This document shows positions 1 through 7,784 of a stretch of DNA of 11,187 nucleotides, piece after piece; within the stretch, counting starts at the first letter, position 1, and every line of letters begins with the position of its first letter. The notes below the pieces were generated by a model. The model saw only the letters and a list, made by a program, of their open reading frames with translations. It did no database searches and was not told the DNA's origin. The DNA is from Microscillaceae bacterium (GTDB lineage Bacteria; Bacteroidota; Bacteroidia; Cytophagales; Microscillaceae), in the NCBI GenBank assembly GCA_003449595.1, contig DMHB01000299.1, forward strand, positions 1-11,187, given 5' to 3'. A program made the position numbers and the translations under genes.

Positions 1-3000
1 TGAGCCTTGCGCGCAAGCCCGAGGAGGTGTTGATAGAGGAAGATTTGAGAAATTTTCTTTTAACCGAATATGCCCTGCAAGGCATTACACCCAACGAAGT
101 TAATTCGATCATCCTTCAACTCAAATCGCTTCCGGCCTCCGACCTATACGAAAGCAACAAAGTCTTTTTAAGAATGCTATCGGACGGTTTTATTCTGAAA
201 AGAGAAGACCGCAATCAAAAAGACATTTACATTCAGCTTATCAATTATGCAGGGCTTCACAAACACCGCCTACCCAAAGACGGTGAGGTGGTTTCGGTGG
301 CCGCCGAACCCGAAGAAACGTATTCGCCCGATACCAATATTTACAGGTTCGTAAGCCAATTGGAAATTGTGGGTCAAGAAAAACGAATTCCTGACGGCGT
401 TATTTATATCAATGGGTTGCCGCTGGTGGTGTTTGAGTTTAAAAGTACAATTCGGGAAGAAGCCACGATTTATGATGCTTACAAGCAATTAACGGTGCGT
501 TACCGCCGCGACATTCCCGAACTATTCAAATACAATGCCTTTTGCGTTATCAGCGATGGGGTAAACAACAAGGCAGGATCGTTGTTTGCGCCTTACGATT
601 TTTATTATGCTTGGAGGCGCGTAGCAGGGCTTGCCAAGGAGGTAGAAGGGATAGATAGTATGTTTACGCTGGTTCAGGGAATGTTTCACAAAGACCGCTT
701 GCGCGACATCATCCGCAACTTTATTTACCTGCCGGACAACAGCAAGAAAGAAGAAAAAATTGTTTGTCGTTATCCGCAATATTACGCTGCAAGAGCCTTG
801 TATGAAAACATCCAACGCGCCCAAAAACCTGAAGGCGACGGCAAGGGTGGTACTTATTTTGGCGCTACGGGCTGTGGAAAGAGTTTTACAATGCTCTACC
901 TGACAAGATTATTGATGAAAAGCGAATACTTTGGAAGTCCGACCATTGTATTAATCACCGACCGCACCGATTTGGACGATCAACTTTCGGCTCAGTTTGT
1001 CAACGCCAAAGGCTTTATTGGCGACAATACCGTGGTAAGTGTGGATAGCCGAGCCGACTTACGCGCCAAACTACAAGGCAGACAAAGCGGGGGTGTTTTC
1101 TTGACTACCATTCACAAGTTTACAGAAGACACTCAATTGCTTACCGACCGAAGCAATGTGATTTGTATTTCGGACGAAGCGCACAGAAGCCAGGTAAACC
1201 TTGACCAAAAGGTGAAAGTAACAGACCAGGGCGTAAAGAAAACATTTGGCTTTGCCAAATACCTGCACGACTCATTGCCCAATGCCACTTATGTAGGTTT
1301 TACGGGAACACCCGTTGATGCCACACTCGATGTTTTCGGCAAAGTAGTAGATGCCTACACCATGACCGAATCGTTCAATGATGAAATCACCGTGCGGATT
1401 GTGTATGAAGGCAGAGCCGCCAAGGTAGCGTTGAAAAATGGAGAACTGGAAAAAATTGAACAATACTACGCAGAGGCTGCCGAGCTGGGTACCAACGAAT
1501 ACCAGATTGATAAAAGCAAACAGGAAACAGCCAATATGTATGCCATCTTGGGCGATCCTGACCGATTGAGGGCGATTGCTGAAGACTTCATCCACCACTA
1601 CGAAAATCGAGTTGCAGAAGGTGCTACCGTGAAGGGAAAAGCCATGTTTGTAAGCAGCAGCCGCGAAATTGCCTATGAATTGTACAAAAATATTGTAGCA
1701 CTCCGCCCAGAATGGACTGAGATAAGAGAGGCAGAAGAAGGCGCAATCTTGACGGATAAAGATAAGCGTGAATTAAAACCGATTGAGCGCATTAGGTTGG
1801 TGATGACAAGGGGCAAAGATGACCCTAAGGAACTTTGGGATATGCTGGGAACGCCCGACACCAGAAAAGAATTGGATCGGCAATTCAAAAATCCTAAATC
1901 CAATTTCAAAATCGCCATCGTAGTAGATATGTGGCTTACAGGCTTCGATGTGCCATTCTTGGATAGTATTTACATTGACAAACCCATTCAACGCCACAAC
2001 TTAATCCAAACCATTTCACGGGTAAACCGCAAGTTTGAGGGCAAACACAAAGGTTTGGTGGTAGATTATATCGGCATCAAAAACCAAATGAACCTGGCGC
2101 TTGCCCAATACAACAAAGGTGATGCTGATAACTTTGAAGATATGGCGCAGTCGCTGGTGGTTGTGAAAGATCACTTGGATTTGCTGGCCAAACTAATGCA
2201 CAAATTTGACAGCACCAAGTATTTCAGCGGCAATACCCTTGAGCAACTCAACACGCTGAACATGGCCGCTGAGTTTGTGCAAAAGACAAAAGAATTGGAA
2301 ACCCGATTTATGGGATTAGTAAAGCGCTTGAAAGCTGCTTATGACATTTGTGCGGGCAGCGAAAAGCTAACACAAACAGAACGAGACTACACGCATTTTT
2401 ATTTGGCGGTTCGTTCCATTGTTTTCAAACTGACCAAAGGCAATGCCCCCGACACGGCACAAATGAATGCCAAAGTCCGGGAAATGATCAAGGATGCTTT
2501 GCAAAGCGACGGCGTAGAGGAAGTTTTTAAACTTGGGGAAGAAGGTGAAAACGAGCAAGATATCTTTGATGAAGATTATTTGGCAAAGATTAACAAAATC
2601 AAATTACCCAACACCAAAATCAAACTACTCCAAAAACTACTTGCCAAAGTAATTGAAGAAATTAAGAAAATAAATAAGATGAAAGGCATTGACTTCACCA
2701 AGAAAATGCAAGCCATCGTTGAACGCTACAATAACCGCGAAGCAAACGACATTTTGAGAAGTGAAGTCTATGAAGAAATAGCAGAAGCGCTGACAAACCT
2801 GATTTGGGACGTTCGCAAAGAATTTAGAGCCGGAGACGAATTAGGAATTGATTTTGAAGAAAAAGCCTTTTATGACATCCTGAAAGAGCTTTGCAGAAAA
2901 TATGACTTTACTTACCCTGAAAACAAGTTATTGGCTTTGGCAAAGGCAGTCAAACAACTGGTGGACAGTCAAGCCAAATTTCCAGACTGGAACAAAAGGG

Positions 3001-3137
3001 ATGATATTAAATCTGCTTTAAAGGTAGGACTCATCCTTCTGTTGGATGAATTTGGCTACCCTCCGGTCGAGCGAGACGAAGTTTATATCGAAATTTTCGA
3101 GCAGGCTGAAAATTTTAAGAAAAATAGACCAACGTAG
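1..3137 (+). CDS. hsdR: Type I restriction enzyme R subunit HsdR (5' end outside window)
   Basis: This is the motor and nuclease subunit of a type I restriction-modification complex: it joins HsdM and HsdS, translocates unmodified DNA using ATP and cuts it at a distance. Numbering from the GTG at 27, the N-terminal PD-(D/E)xK nuclease shows D123 and E137-F-K139, followed by the QLTVRY/RDIPELF segment near 154-167. The helicase part has Walker A GATGCGKS (279-286), DEAH box D383-H386, GFTGTP (424-429), the VDMWLTGFDVP block (633-643) and motif VI QTISRVNR (661-668). A Lys/Glu-rich helical C-terminal region resembles the DUF3387-type HsdR tail. The frame is open from base 3 (S-L-A-R-K-P-E-E before the GTG) and family members have roughly 30-45 residues before this point, so I treat the gene as running off the left edge. 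GAGGAGG lies at 21-27 and is too close to the GTG to act as its ribosome site. Base composition is locally A-rich (2641-2700 is 28% GC), unlike the neighbours. All catalytic motifs look intact. hsdM and hsdS are not visible. Confidence 0.95.
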   Translation, partial: SLARKPEEVLIEEDLRNFLLTEYALQGITPNEVNSIILQLKSLPASDLYESNKVFLRMLSDGFILKREDRNQKDIYIQLINYAGLHKHRLPKDGEVVSVAAEPEETYSPDTNIYRFVSQLEIVGQEKRIPDGVIYINGLPLVVFEFKSTIREEATIYDAYKQLTVRYRRDIPELFKYNAFCVISDGVNNKAGSLFAPYDFYYAWRRVAGLAKEVEGIDSMFTLVQGMFHKDRLRDIIRNFIYLPDNSKKEEKIVCRYPQYYAARALYENIQRAQKPEGDGKGGTYFGATGCGKSFTMLYLTRLLMKSEYFGSPTIVLITDRTDLDDQLSAQFVNAKGFIGDNTVVSVDSRADLRAKLQGRQSGGVFLTTIHKFTEDTQLLTDRSNVICISDEAHRSQVNLDQKVKVTDQGVKKTFGFAKYLHDSLPNATYVGFTGTPVDATLDVFGKVVDAYTMTESFNDEITVRIVYEGRAAKVALKNGELEKIEQYYAEAAELGTNEYQIDKSKQETANMYAILGDPDRLRAIAEDFIHHYENRVAEGATVKGKAMFVSSSREIAYELYKNIVALRPEWTEIREAEEGAILTDKDKRELKPIERIRLVMTRGKDDPKELWDMLGTPDTRKELDRQFKNPKSNFKIAIVVDMWLTGFDVPFLDSIYIDKPIQRHNLIQTISRVNRKFEGKHKGLVVDYIGIKNQMNLALAQYNKGDADNFEDMAQSLVVVKDHLDLLAKLMHKFDSTKYFSGNTLEQLNTLNMAAEFVQKTKELETRFMGLVKRLKAAYDICAGSEKLTQTERDYTHFYLAVRSIVFKLTKGNAPDTAQMNAKVREMIKDALQSDGVEEVFKLGEEGENEQDIFDEDYLAKINKIKLPNTKIKLLQKLLAKVIEEIKKINKMKGIDFTKKMQAIVERYNNREANDILRSEVYEEIAEALTNLIWDVRKEFRAGDELGIDFEEKAFYDILKELCRKYDFTYPENKLLALAKAVKQLVDSQAKFPDWNKRDDIKSALKVGLILLLDEFGYPPVERDEVYIEIFEQAENFKKNRPT

Positions 3138-3159
3138 CTTTCTCTCTCACTCCCCTCCC

Positions 3160-5142
3160 TCAAAAACCCAACAACTTGACCAACTTTTCGCGGATGCGGA
3201 AAGCGGGCAGGAAGTTTTGCTCCAAAGGAATGGCAAAAGGTACCGGGGTATCTAAAGCGCCTTCGCGCATTACCGGCGCATCGAGCCAAGTAAAGCAATG
3301 CTCGGCTACCCAAGCGGCAATTTCGGCACCGATGCCTCCCGTAAGGCTGTCTTCGTGGCAAACCAACACCTTGCCGGTTTTCCGCACCGAGGCTTCTACG
3401 GCGGCTTTGTCCCAAGGTAGCAAGGTGCGCAAGTCCACCAAATCGATGCGGCCTTGCCAGCCCTCTACTTCGATGAGGTGCTTCACCCAATGCACCCCCA
3501 TTCCGTAGGTTATCACGCTTACCTCGTCGCCTTCGGCCACGGTGCGCGCTTCGCCCAAAGGCAGGGTATAATAGGCGGTTGGGACGGCCTCGGTCAAGGA
3601 GCGATACAAATATTTGTGTTCAAAAAACAATACCGGATTAGGGTCTTCCAAGGCGGTGTTCAGCAATCCTTTGGCTTCGTAGGGCGACGAAGGATACACT
3701 ACTTTCAGCCCGGGTGTATGAAAAAACCAGGCTTCGTTCGACTGCGAATGAAATGGCCCTGCACCCACGCCCGCACCGGTTGGCATCCTGACCACAACAT
3801 CAGCATTTTGCCCCCAGCGCCAATATATTTTGGCCAAGTTGTTGACAATTTGGTTGAACCCACAGGTTACAAAATCGGCAAACTGCATTTCTACCACTGC
3901 TTTATAGCCTTTGATCGACAAACCCAAGCCCGCCCCCACGATGGCCGATTCGCAGAGGGGCGTATTGCGCACACGGTTTTTGCCAAATTGCGCCACAAAA
4001 CCCTCCGTTACCTTGAAAGCGCCCCCATATTCGGCAATGTCTTGCCCCATCAATACAATTTTTTCGTTGCGCTCCATCGACTGGCGCAGGGCTTCGCTGA
4101 TGGCATCGATGAATCGGATTTCCTTGGTTTCTGAGGTTTCGGGCGTTTGTGGCACAAAATGAAACGGCGCATAAACATCGCGCAGTTCATCGGCGGTATT
4201 AGGCTCGGCCTCGGGTTCTTCGTTGGCCTCTTTCCAGTGGGCTTCGATGTCTTCTTTGAACTGTTTTTTGATTTCAGCTATCTGAAACTCATTGAGGACG
4301 CGCTTTTGCAGCAAATATTTTTCATAATTGCCAATGGGATCTTTCATCGCCCACTGTTCAAACAATTCTTTGGGAACGTATTTAGTGCCCGAGGCTTCTT
4401 CGTGACCACGCATTCGGAAGGTCAAGGCTTCAATCAGGATAGGACGTGGTTGCAGGCGCAGTTCGGCGGCATAATGCTTGATGGTGGTGTACATTTCCAA
4501 CAGGTTGTTGCCATCTACTTGCACGGCCTCGATGCCATAGCCCACGCCTTTGTCGATGAGTTGCGCACAGCGGTATTGCTCGTGGACAGGCGTAGAAAGG
4601 CCATATTGATTGTTTTCTATCAGAAAGATGACCGGCAAATCCCAAACAGCGGCCACATTGAGCGCCTCGTGAAAATCGCCTTCGCTGGTGCCGCCATCGC
4701 CCGAAAAAACCAACGACACGCCTTTGTCTTGTGCCAGTTGGTGCGCCAAGGCTATGCCATCGGCAATGGCCAGCTGAGGCCCCAAGTGCGAAATCATTCC
4801 CACGATGTGGTGCGGATTGCTGCCAAAGTGAAACGAGCGCTCGCGGCCTTTGCTGAATCCCGATTGCTTGCCTTGCCATTGGGCGAAAAGCTGTCGCATT
4901 TCCATTCCTCGCGCCGTAAAAACGCCCAGATTGCGGTGCAGGGGCAAAATATAGTCGGTAGGTTCTAAGGCCATCGTTGCGCCTACGGCAATGGCTTCTT
5001 GGCCAATGCCCGAAAACCACTTGCTGATCTTGCCTTGTCGGAGCAGATTGAGCATTTTTTCTTCGATCAGGCGCGGCAAAATAAGCGCTTTGTAAAGTTC
5101 GATCAGGGCTTCATCGCTGTAGTTTTTTCGGTCGAAACGCAT
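3160..5142 (-). CDS. Fused alpha/beta E1 component of branched-chain 2-oxoacid dehydrogenase type
   Basis: This thiamine-diphosphate enzyme decarboxylates a 2-oxoacid and transfers the acyl group to the lipoyl arm of E2 in the cytoplasm. Numbers run from the TTG at 5166 (subtract 8 for the preferred ATG). The alpha half shows the cofactor motif GDG (156-158) ending at N185-N186, and the RMRGHEEASG loop (251-260). A charged, proline-containing linker spans about 310-348. The beta half starts near 349 and includes GQDIAEYGGAFKVTEG (374-389) and GAGPFHSQSNEAWFFH (468-483), whose H473 sits where the active-site histidine is expected. The beta half ends in a transketolase C-terminal-like domain. 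At 660 residues the protein is about the sum of separate alpha and beta subunits. I chose ATG 5142 because M-R-F-D-R-K-N-Y-S matches how I recall relatives beginning; the TTG would add eight unconvincing residues. E2 and E3 are not in the window. Branched-chain oxoacids are the likely substrates, but pyruvate cannot be excluded from sequence alone. Confidence 0.92.
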   Translation of the reverse strand: MRFDRKNYSDEALIELYKALILPRLIEEKMLNLLRQGKISKWFSGIGQEAIAVGATMALEPTDYILPLHRNLGVFTARGMEMRQLFAQWQGKQSGFSKGRERSFHFGSNPHHIVGMISHLGPQLAIADGIALAHQLAQDKGVSLVFSGDGGTSEGDFHEALNVAAVWDLPVIFLIENNQYGLSTPVHEQYRCAQLIDKGVGYGIEAVQVDGNNLLEMYTTIKHYAAELRLQPRPILIEALTFRMRGHEEASGTKYVPKELFEQWAMKDPIGNYEKYLLQKRVLNEFQIAEIKKQFKEDIEAHWKEANEEPEAEPNTADELRDVYAPFHFVPQTPETSETKEIRFIDAISEALRQSMERNEKIVLMGQDIAEYGGAFKVTEGFVAQFGKNRVRNTPLCESAIVGAGLGLSIKGYKAVVEMQFADFVTCGFNQIVNNLAKIYWRWGQNADVVVRMPTGAGVGAGPFHSQSNEAWFFHTPGLKVVYPSSPYEAKGLLNTALEDPNPVLFFEHKYLYRSLTEAVPTAYYTLPLGEARTVAEGDEVSVITYGMGVHWVKHLIEVEGWQGRIDLVDLRTLLPWDKAAVEASVRKTGKVLVCHEDSLTGGIGAEIAAWVAEHCFTWLDAPVMREGALDTPVPFAIPLEQNFLPAFRIREKLVKLLGF

Positions 5143-5181
5143 AAACTTGTAGATAATTCGGTGCAACCATACTTAGGGCAA

Positions 5182-5213
5182 CGAATATACAGGGAGCAAG
5201 GGGTAATCGCAAA
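5182..5213 (-). promoter_or_regulatory. Bacteroidota-type promoter for the fused E1 gene
   Basis: Read on the minus strand, TTTG (5213-5210) is followed after exactly 20 bases by TATATTCG (5189-5182). The Bacteroidota sigma consensus is a TTTG/TTG element about 19-21 bases before TAnnTTTG, so only one base of the -7 box differs. Transcription would begin near 5176, giving a leader of about 34 bases to the ATG at 5142. It lies in the 105-base gap between this start and the stop of the upstream membrane-protein gene, implying the E1 gene need not depend on read-through from its neighbour. This is a motif match, not a measured start site. Confidence 0.45.
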
Positions 5214-5247
5214 CCGCAAGCTTCAGAAAACGGCGGAAAGCAAAGTA

Positions 5248-5895
5248 TCAGGCCACCCGACGACGCTGCGCCCTCGACCAAATCGTTATGAGCGGGCTAA
5301 CCAACAACGAGGGCAGCAACCAAGTAAGTACCGGTGGCAAAAAAGTGATGTTGACCACCAAAAAGGCTGTAAGCGAAGCGATGTAAGTGCCCGTCATCCG
5401 TTGCAAATGCGCTATGATCCAAGTGTTGGACTTAATGCCTTTCCGGCGATAGTTTTGCCAATCTTGCCAAACAAACCGCAATCCAACGCCGCCAAAGACC
5501 CAGAATACAAAGCCAAAATCATTGCCTTGTAACAATTGCCAGCCGCCAAATACTCCAAACAATATCCCAAAAACAGCCATCGTGCCTGTCAAAGCCCAGT
5601 CGATCCCACTGACTTGTTGGCCTTTGTGCAATTGCCTAAGCGACAAATAACGCTGACCTGTGCCCAGCATATAGAGCGTAAATACGCCCACAATAAACAA
5701 AAAATGGTTGGGGTGCATCAAGGCCATCACCAAGGCTGTAAGCCCAGCCAACAACATTCCATAAAAGAAAAACCGCCCTACTTGGACGTGGGGCTTATCG
5801 CCTTTTTTGCGGATAATATTGAGAGTGCCCGCCAATAGTCCTGTTGCGCCCCCGGCGATGTGGAGTACTAACAAGGTTTTGAAAAGATATTCCAT
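5248..5895 (-). CDS. Multi-pass membrane protein, DUF2306-like
   Basis: This 215-residue integral membrane protein has no established function. Hydrophobic segments lie at about 5-25, 42-60, 65-80, 101-121, 127-143, 168-186 and 188-206, so six or seven membrane helices are likely. The opening L-H-I-A-G-G...G-L-L-A-G (11-23), H36 with V-G-R-F (39-42) and the M-H-P-N-H-F-L (60-66) segment resemble the predicted inner-membrane family DUF2306. Histidines 12, 36, 61, 64 and 163 lie in or near membrane segments and could bind a metal or haem, which is my speculation. The C-terminus is basic (R-A-Q-R-R-R-V-A), consistent with a cytoplasmic tail. The ATG at 5895 has no Shine-Dalgarno sequence. Only 51 AT-rich bases separate it from the hydrolase gene upstream on the same strand, so co-transcription is possible. 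A weak TATTTTTC box (5929-5922) is the best separate promoter candidate. Confidence 0.6.
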   Translation of the reverse strand: MEYLFKTLLVLHIAGGATGLLAGTLNIIRKKGDKPHVQVGRFFFYGMLLAGLTALVMALMHPNHFLFIVGVFTLYMLGTGQRYLSLRQLHKGQQVSGIDWALTGTMAVFGILFGVFGGWQLLQGNDFGFVFWVFGGVGLRFVWQDWQNYRRKGIKSNTWIIAHLQRMTGTYIASLTAFLVVNITFLPPVLTWLLPSLLVSPLITIWSRAQRRRVA

Positions 5896-5946
5896 AGTTG
5901 TTGAGTTTTAAATAATAAGATGAAAAATATTTTAAAAAGATTGCTT

Positions 5947-7488
5947 TTACTTGAGCGAAGTATCTTCGTCGGGCTGGCGAAGGCGGCGCACCAACTTACC
6001 GGCAGGCATACTTTCGTTGTGCAGCCGGTCGAAGGCTGTTACCAAGTAGTAATGGTCTTCTTGTTGTACGCCCTTGGGGTCGAAATAGCTTTCCTTGGTG
6101 GTGATTTGCAGTAAATATTGCGGGTTGCTCCAGTCTAATGTTTGCGAGACCGGAATTTTATAAACCGCATAGTACGCCACCTCGTCGTCGGGTTTGGCCC
6201 ATTGCAACCCTACGCCGTCGGCATTGGCTGCTGCTTTGTAGTTGTTGGGAATAGCGGGGGGCTGGTTGTCTTTCCAAGGCATCGTAGGAATGAACGCCGG
6301 ATATTGGTACAACTGCATCGACAGCGAATCGAGCAAGTGGCCGGTATTATTTTCTACAAATTTGGCCCTGAAAAAAAGGCTACCCTCCGCTTGCGCGATG
6401 TCGCGGGCGTAGCGCACCTGGCTGGGCACTTCGGCGGGGTTTTTCCAGCTGGGGTCGGTTTTGTCTTCTACAATTTTATACACGGCGTGTCCGGTATAAA
6501 AATGCCTCCCAAACCGGTTGGCTGCCCACCAATCGGCCAGCACTTTGAACCCTACCTTGGGGTGTTCCATACTCCAGTAAAGCTGTGGCGCTACATAGTC
6601 GATCCAGCCCTGCTCCAACCATTTGCGCACATCGGCATAAAGGTTGTCGTAGCTGGGTTGCCCGCCTTGCGTAGCCGAGCCGCGTGGGTCGTCGCGCTGG
6701 TTGCGCCATACCCCAAAAGGGCTGATGCCAAATTTGATGTGCGGCTTGATGGCCTGGAGTGTGTCGTGTACCATCGCGATAAGCCTATCAACATTGTCGC
6801 GCCGCCAATCGGCCAAAGCCAACCCTTGGGGATTGTGCGCCGCAAAACTGGCGCTATCGGCGAAAGCCTGCCCTGCTACGGGATAGGGATAAAAATAATC
6901 GTCGAAGTGAATGCCGTCCACGTCGTAGCGGCGGGCAATGTCGCCAATGAGGTGCGATAGGTAGCCGCGCACTTCGGGCAAACCGGGGTCGAAGAGTTTT
7001 TTGTTGTCGTAAGTAATAAACCACTCGGGGTGAAGATAGGACACGTGGTCGTTGGGCAGTTGGTTTTTTTCTACATTTGATACGGCCCTGTAGGGATTTA
7101 TCCACGCGTGGAGTTCCATTTGGCGGGCGTGGCACTCTTCGATGACCACCGCCAGCGGGTCGTAAAGCGGGTCGGGGGCTTTGCCGGCAGTGCCTGTCAA
7201 TACGGCGCTCCAAGGCTCTAAAGGAGAATTAAAAAGCGCATCGGCGGCAGACCGCACCTGAAAAACCAGCGTATTGAAGCCTTTTTGTTTGTAAAAAGAT
7301 ACCATATCGCGCAGTTCTTGTTTTTGCTTTTCGGTGCTCAGCCCACTCCTCGAAGGGAAATCTAAGCCATAGACCGTAGCCACCCAAATCCCTCGGAACT
7401 CGCGCTTGGGCGGAGGGTTTTGGGCAAGAGTAGCCAAAGAAAATAAAAGAAAAAAGATAGCCATAAGCCCTTGGTGTGCATATTTCAT
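5947..7488 (-). CDS. Secreted glycoside hydrolase-like protein, GHL10/DUF187 family (DigH-related)
   Basis: This 513-residue exported protein has a TIM-barrel catalytic domain of the GHL10 (DUF187) family. The family includes E. coli DigH (YddW), which hydrolyses peptide-free peptidoglycan glycan strands. Residues 1-23 form a signal peptide (basic M-K-Y, hydrophobic A-I-F-F-L-L-F-S-L, cleavage near T-L-A-Q). The cut site lacks a lipobox cysteine, so a soluble or otherwise attached product is expected rather than a DigH-type lipoprotein. Barrel landmarks are E-F-R-G-I-W-V-A-T (30-38), L-H-A-W-I-N-P-Y-R (126-134), D-G-I-H-F-D-D-Y-F-Y-P (191-201, whose acidic residues are likely catalytic), G-I-S-P-F-G-V-W-R (254-262) and A-P-Q-L-Y-W (300-305). 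From about 408 to 500 a fibronectin-III-like domain follows. Its role is probably cell-envelope glycan turnover, but the substrate here is unproven. It is transcribed divergently from crtI and is the first gene of a possible unit with the downstream membrane-protein gene. Confidence 0.85.
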   Translation of the reverse strand: MKYAHQGLMAIFFLLFSLATLAQNPPPKREFRGIWVATVYGLDFPSRSGLSTEKQKQELRDMVSFYKQKGFNTLVFQVRSAADALFNSPLEPWSAVLTGTAGKAPDPLYDPLAVVIEECHARQMELHAWINPYRAVSNVEKNQLPNDHVSYLHPEWFITYDNKKLFDPGLPEVRGYLSHLIGDIARRYDVDGIHFDDYFYPYPVAGQAFADSASFAAHNPQGLALADWRRDNVDRLIAMVHDTLQAIKPHIKFGISPFGVWRNQRDDPRGSATQGGQPSYDNLYADVRKWLEQGWIDYVAPQLYWSMEHPKVGFKVLADWWAANRFGRHFYTGHAVYKIVEDKTDPSWKNPAEVPSQVRYARDIAQAEGSLFFRAKFVENNTGHLLDSLSMQLYQYPAFIPTMPWKDNQPPAIPNNYKAAANADGVGLQWAKPDDEVAYYAVYKIPVSQTLDWSNPQYLLQITTKESYFDPKGVQQEDHYYLVTAFDRLHNESMPAGKLVRRLRQPDEDTSLK

Positions 7489-7545
7489 AGGTTATAGAGG
7501 GTTTGGGTGTCATCCGCAATCAGCAAGCTGATGCGTTCTCGTCCC

Positions 7546-7553
7546 CAAAAATA
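7546..7553 (-). promoter_or_regulatory. -7 promoter box for the DigH-related gene
   Basis: Minus-strand TATTTTTG matches the Bacteroidota -7 consensus TAnnTTTG at every fixed position. The start site would fall near 7540, giving a leader of about 50 bases to the ATG at 7488. The upstream element is poor: about 17-20 bases further up there is a TTTT/TTTA run rather than TTTG, so the promoter may be weak or need an activator. The box sits inside a 7-base inverted repeat. Confidence 0.4.
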
Positions 7554-7566
7554 ACCATTTTGGGCA

Positions 7567-7596
7567 TTGTAAAATACGTTGCATTCATTTTTACAA
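7567..7596. repeat. Inverted repeat TTGTAAAA-N14-TTTTACAA, possible operator
   Basis: Two perfect 8-base arms (7567-7574 and 7589-7596) are separated by 14 bases, so their centres lie 22 bases apart, about two helical turns, as expected for a dimeric regulator. The inner arm begins 13 bases upstream of the minus-strand -7 box and so covers the -33 region of that promoter. The same 8-mer also occurs inside coding sequence at 884-891 and, as its complement, at 7289-7296, which weakens the case for specificity. Confidence 0.35.
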
Positions 7597-7784
7597 CGCG
7601 CCAAGCCAGTGGCTGACATTGCACTAAAGATGGGCAAGTATTTTTTTGAAAACACAGGCTTCAAAAAGTATTTCCCAAGTTACTATGATTGCAGTAAATT
7701 TAATTGATCTGCTTACCAAACTTTTTCTGATTTTTAAACAATTTGGAGAATAGAACGCTTAATTTTACAAGCAAATTACATCCT

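Larger units (their letters stand above)
7489..7784. promoter_or_regulatory. Divergent control region between hydrolase gene and crtI
   Basis: I find no convincing coding sequence or RNA gene in these 296 bases. On the minus strand there is a perfect TAnnTTTG box at 7553-7546 serving the hydrolase gene. The stretch also has two inverted repeats: CCCAAAA/TTTTGGG at 7544-7550 and 7558-7564, and TTGTAAAA/TTTTACAA at 7567-7574 and 7589-7596. For crtI, the best plus-strand -7 candidates are TAAATTTA (7695-7702) and TAATTTTA (7760-7767), each with one mismatch and neither with a clear partner element. A run of seven T at 7641-7647 has no stem before it, so it is not a terminator. Confidence 0.55.

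Noticed and set aside
4147..4968. 273-codon plus-strand open frame opposite the E1 gene
   Set aside because: It is antisense to a gene with clear catalytic motifs; the translation is rich in His, Phe and Arg with no domain signature, as expected of a shadow frame.
5143..5166. TTG start giving the E1 gene eight more residues
   Set aside because: There is no ribosome site, the initiator is poor, and the family-like start is the ATG at 5142.
6142..6960. 272-codon plus-strand open frame opposite the hydrolase gene
   Set aside because: It is antisense to the GHL10 protein, whose signal peptide and barrel motifs are unmistakable; the shadow shows no recognisable domain.
7636..7650. T-run that might be a terminator in the divergent region
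   Set aside because: No GC-rich stem precedes the seven T, and no gene ends here.
7743..7784. TTG start giving crtI 14 extra residues
   Set aside because: The extra residues are polar and unlike CrtI N-termini; the ATG at 7785 puts the nucleotide-binding motif at the usual place.
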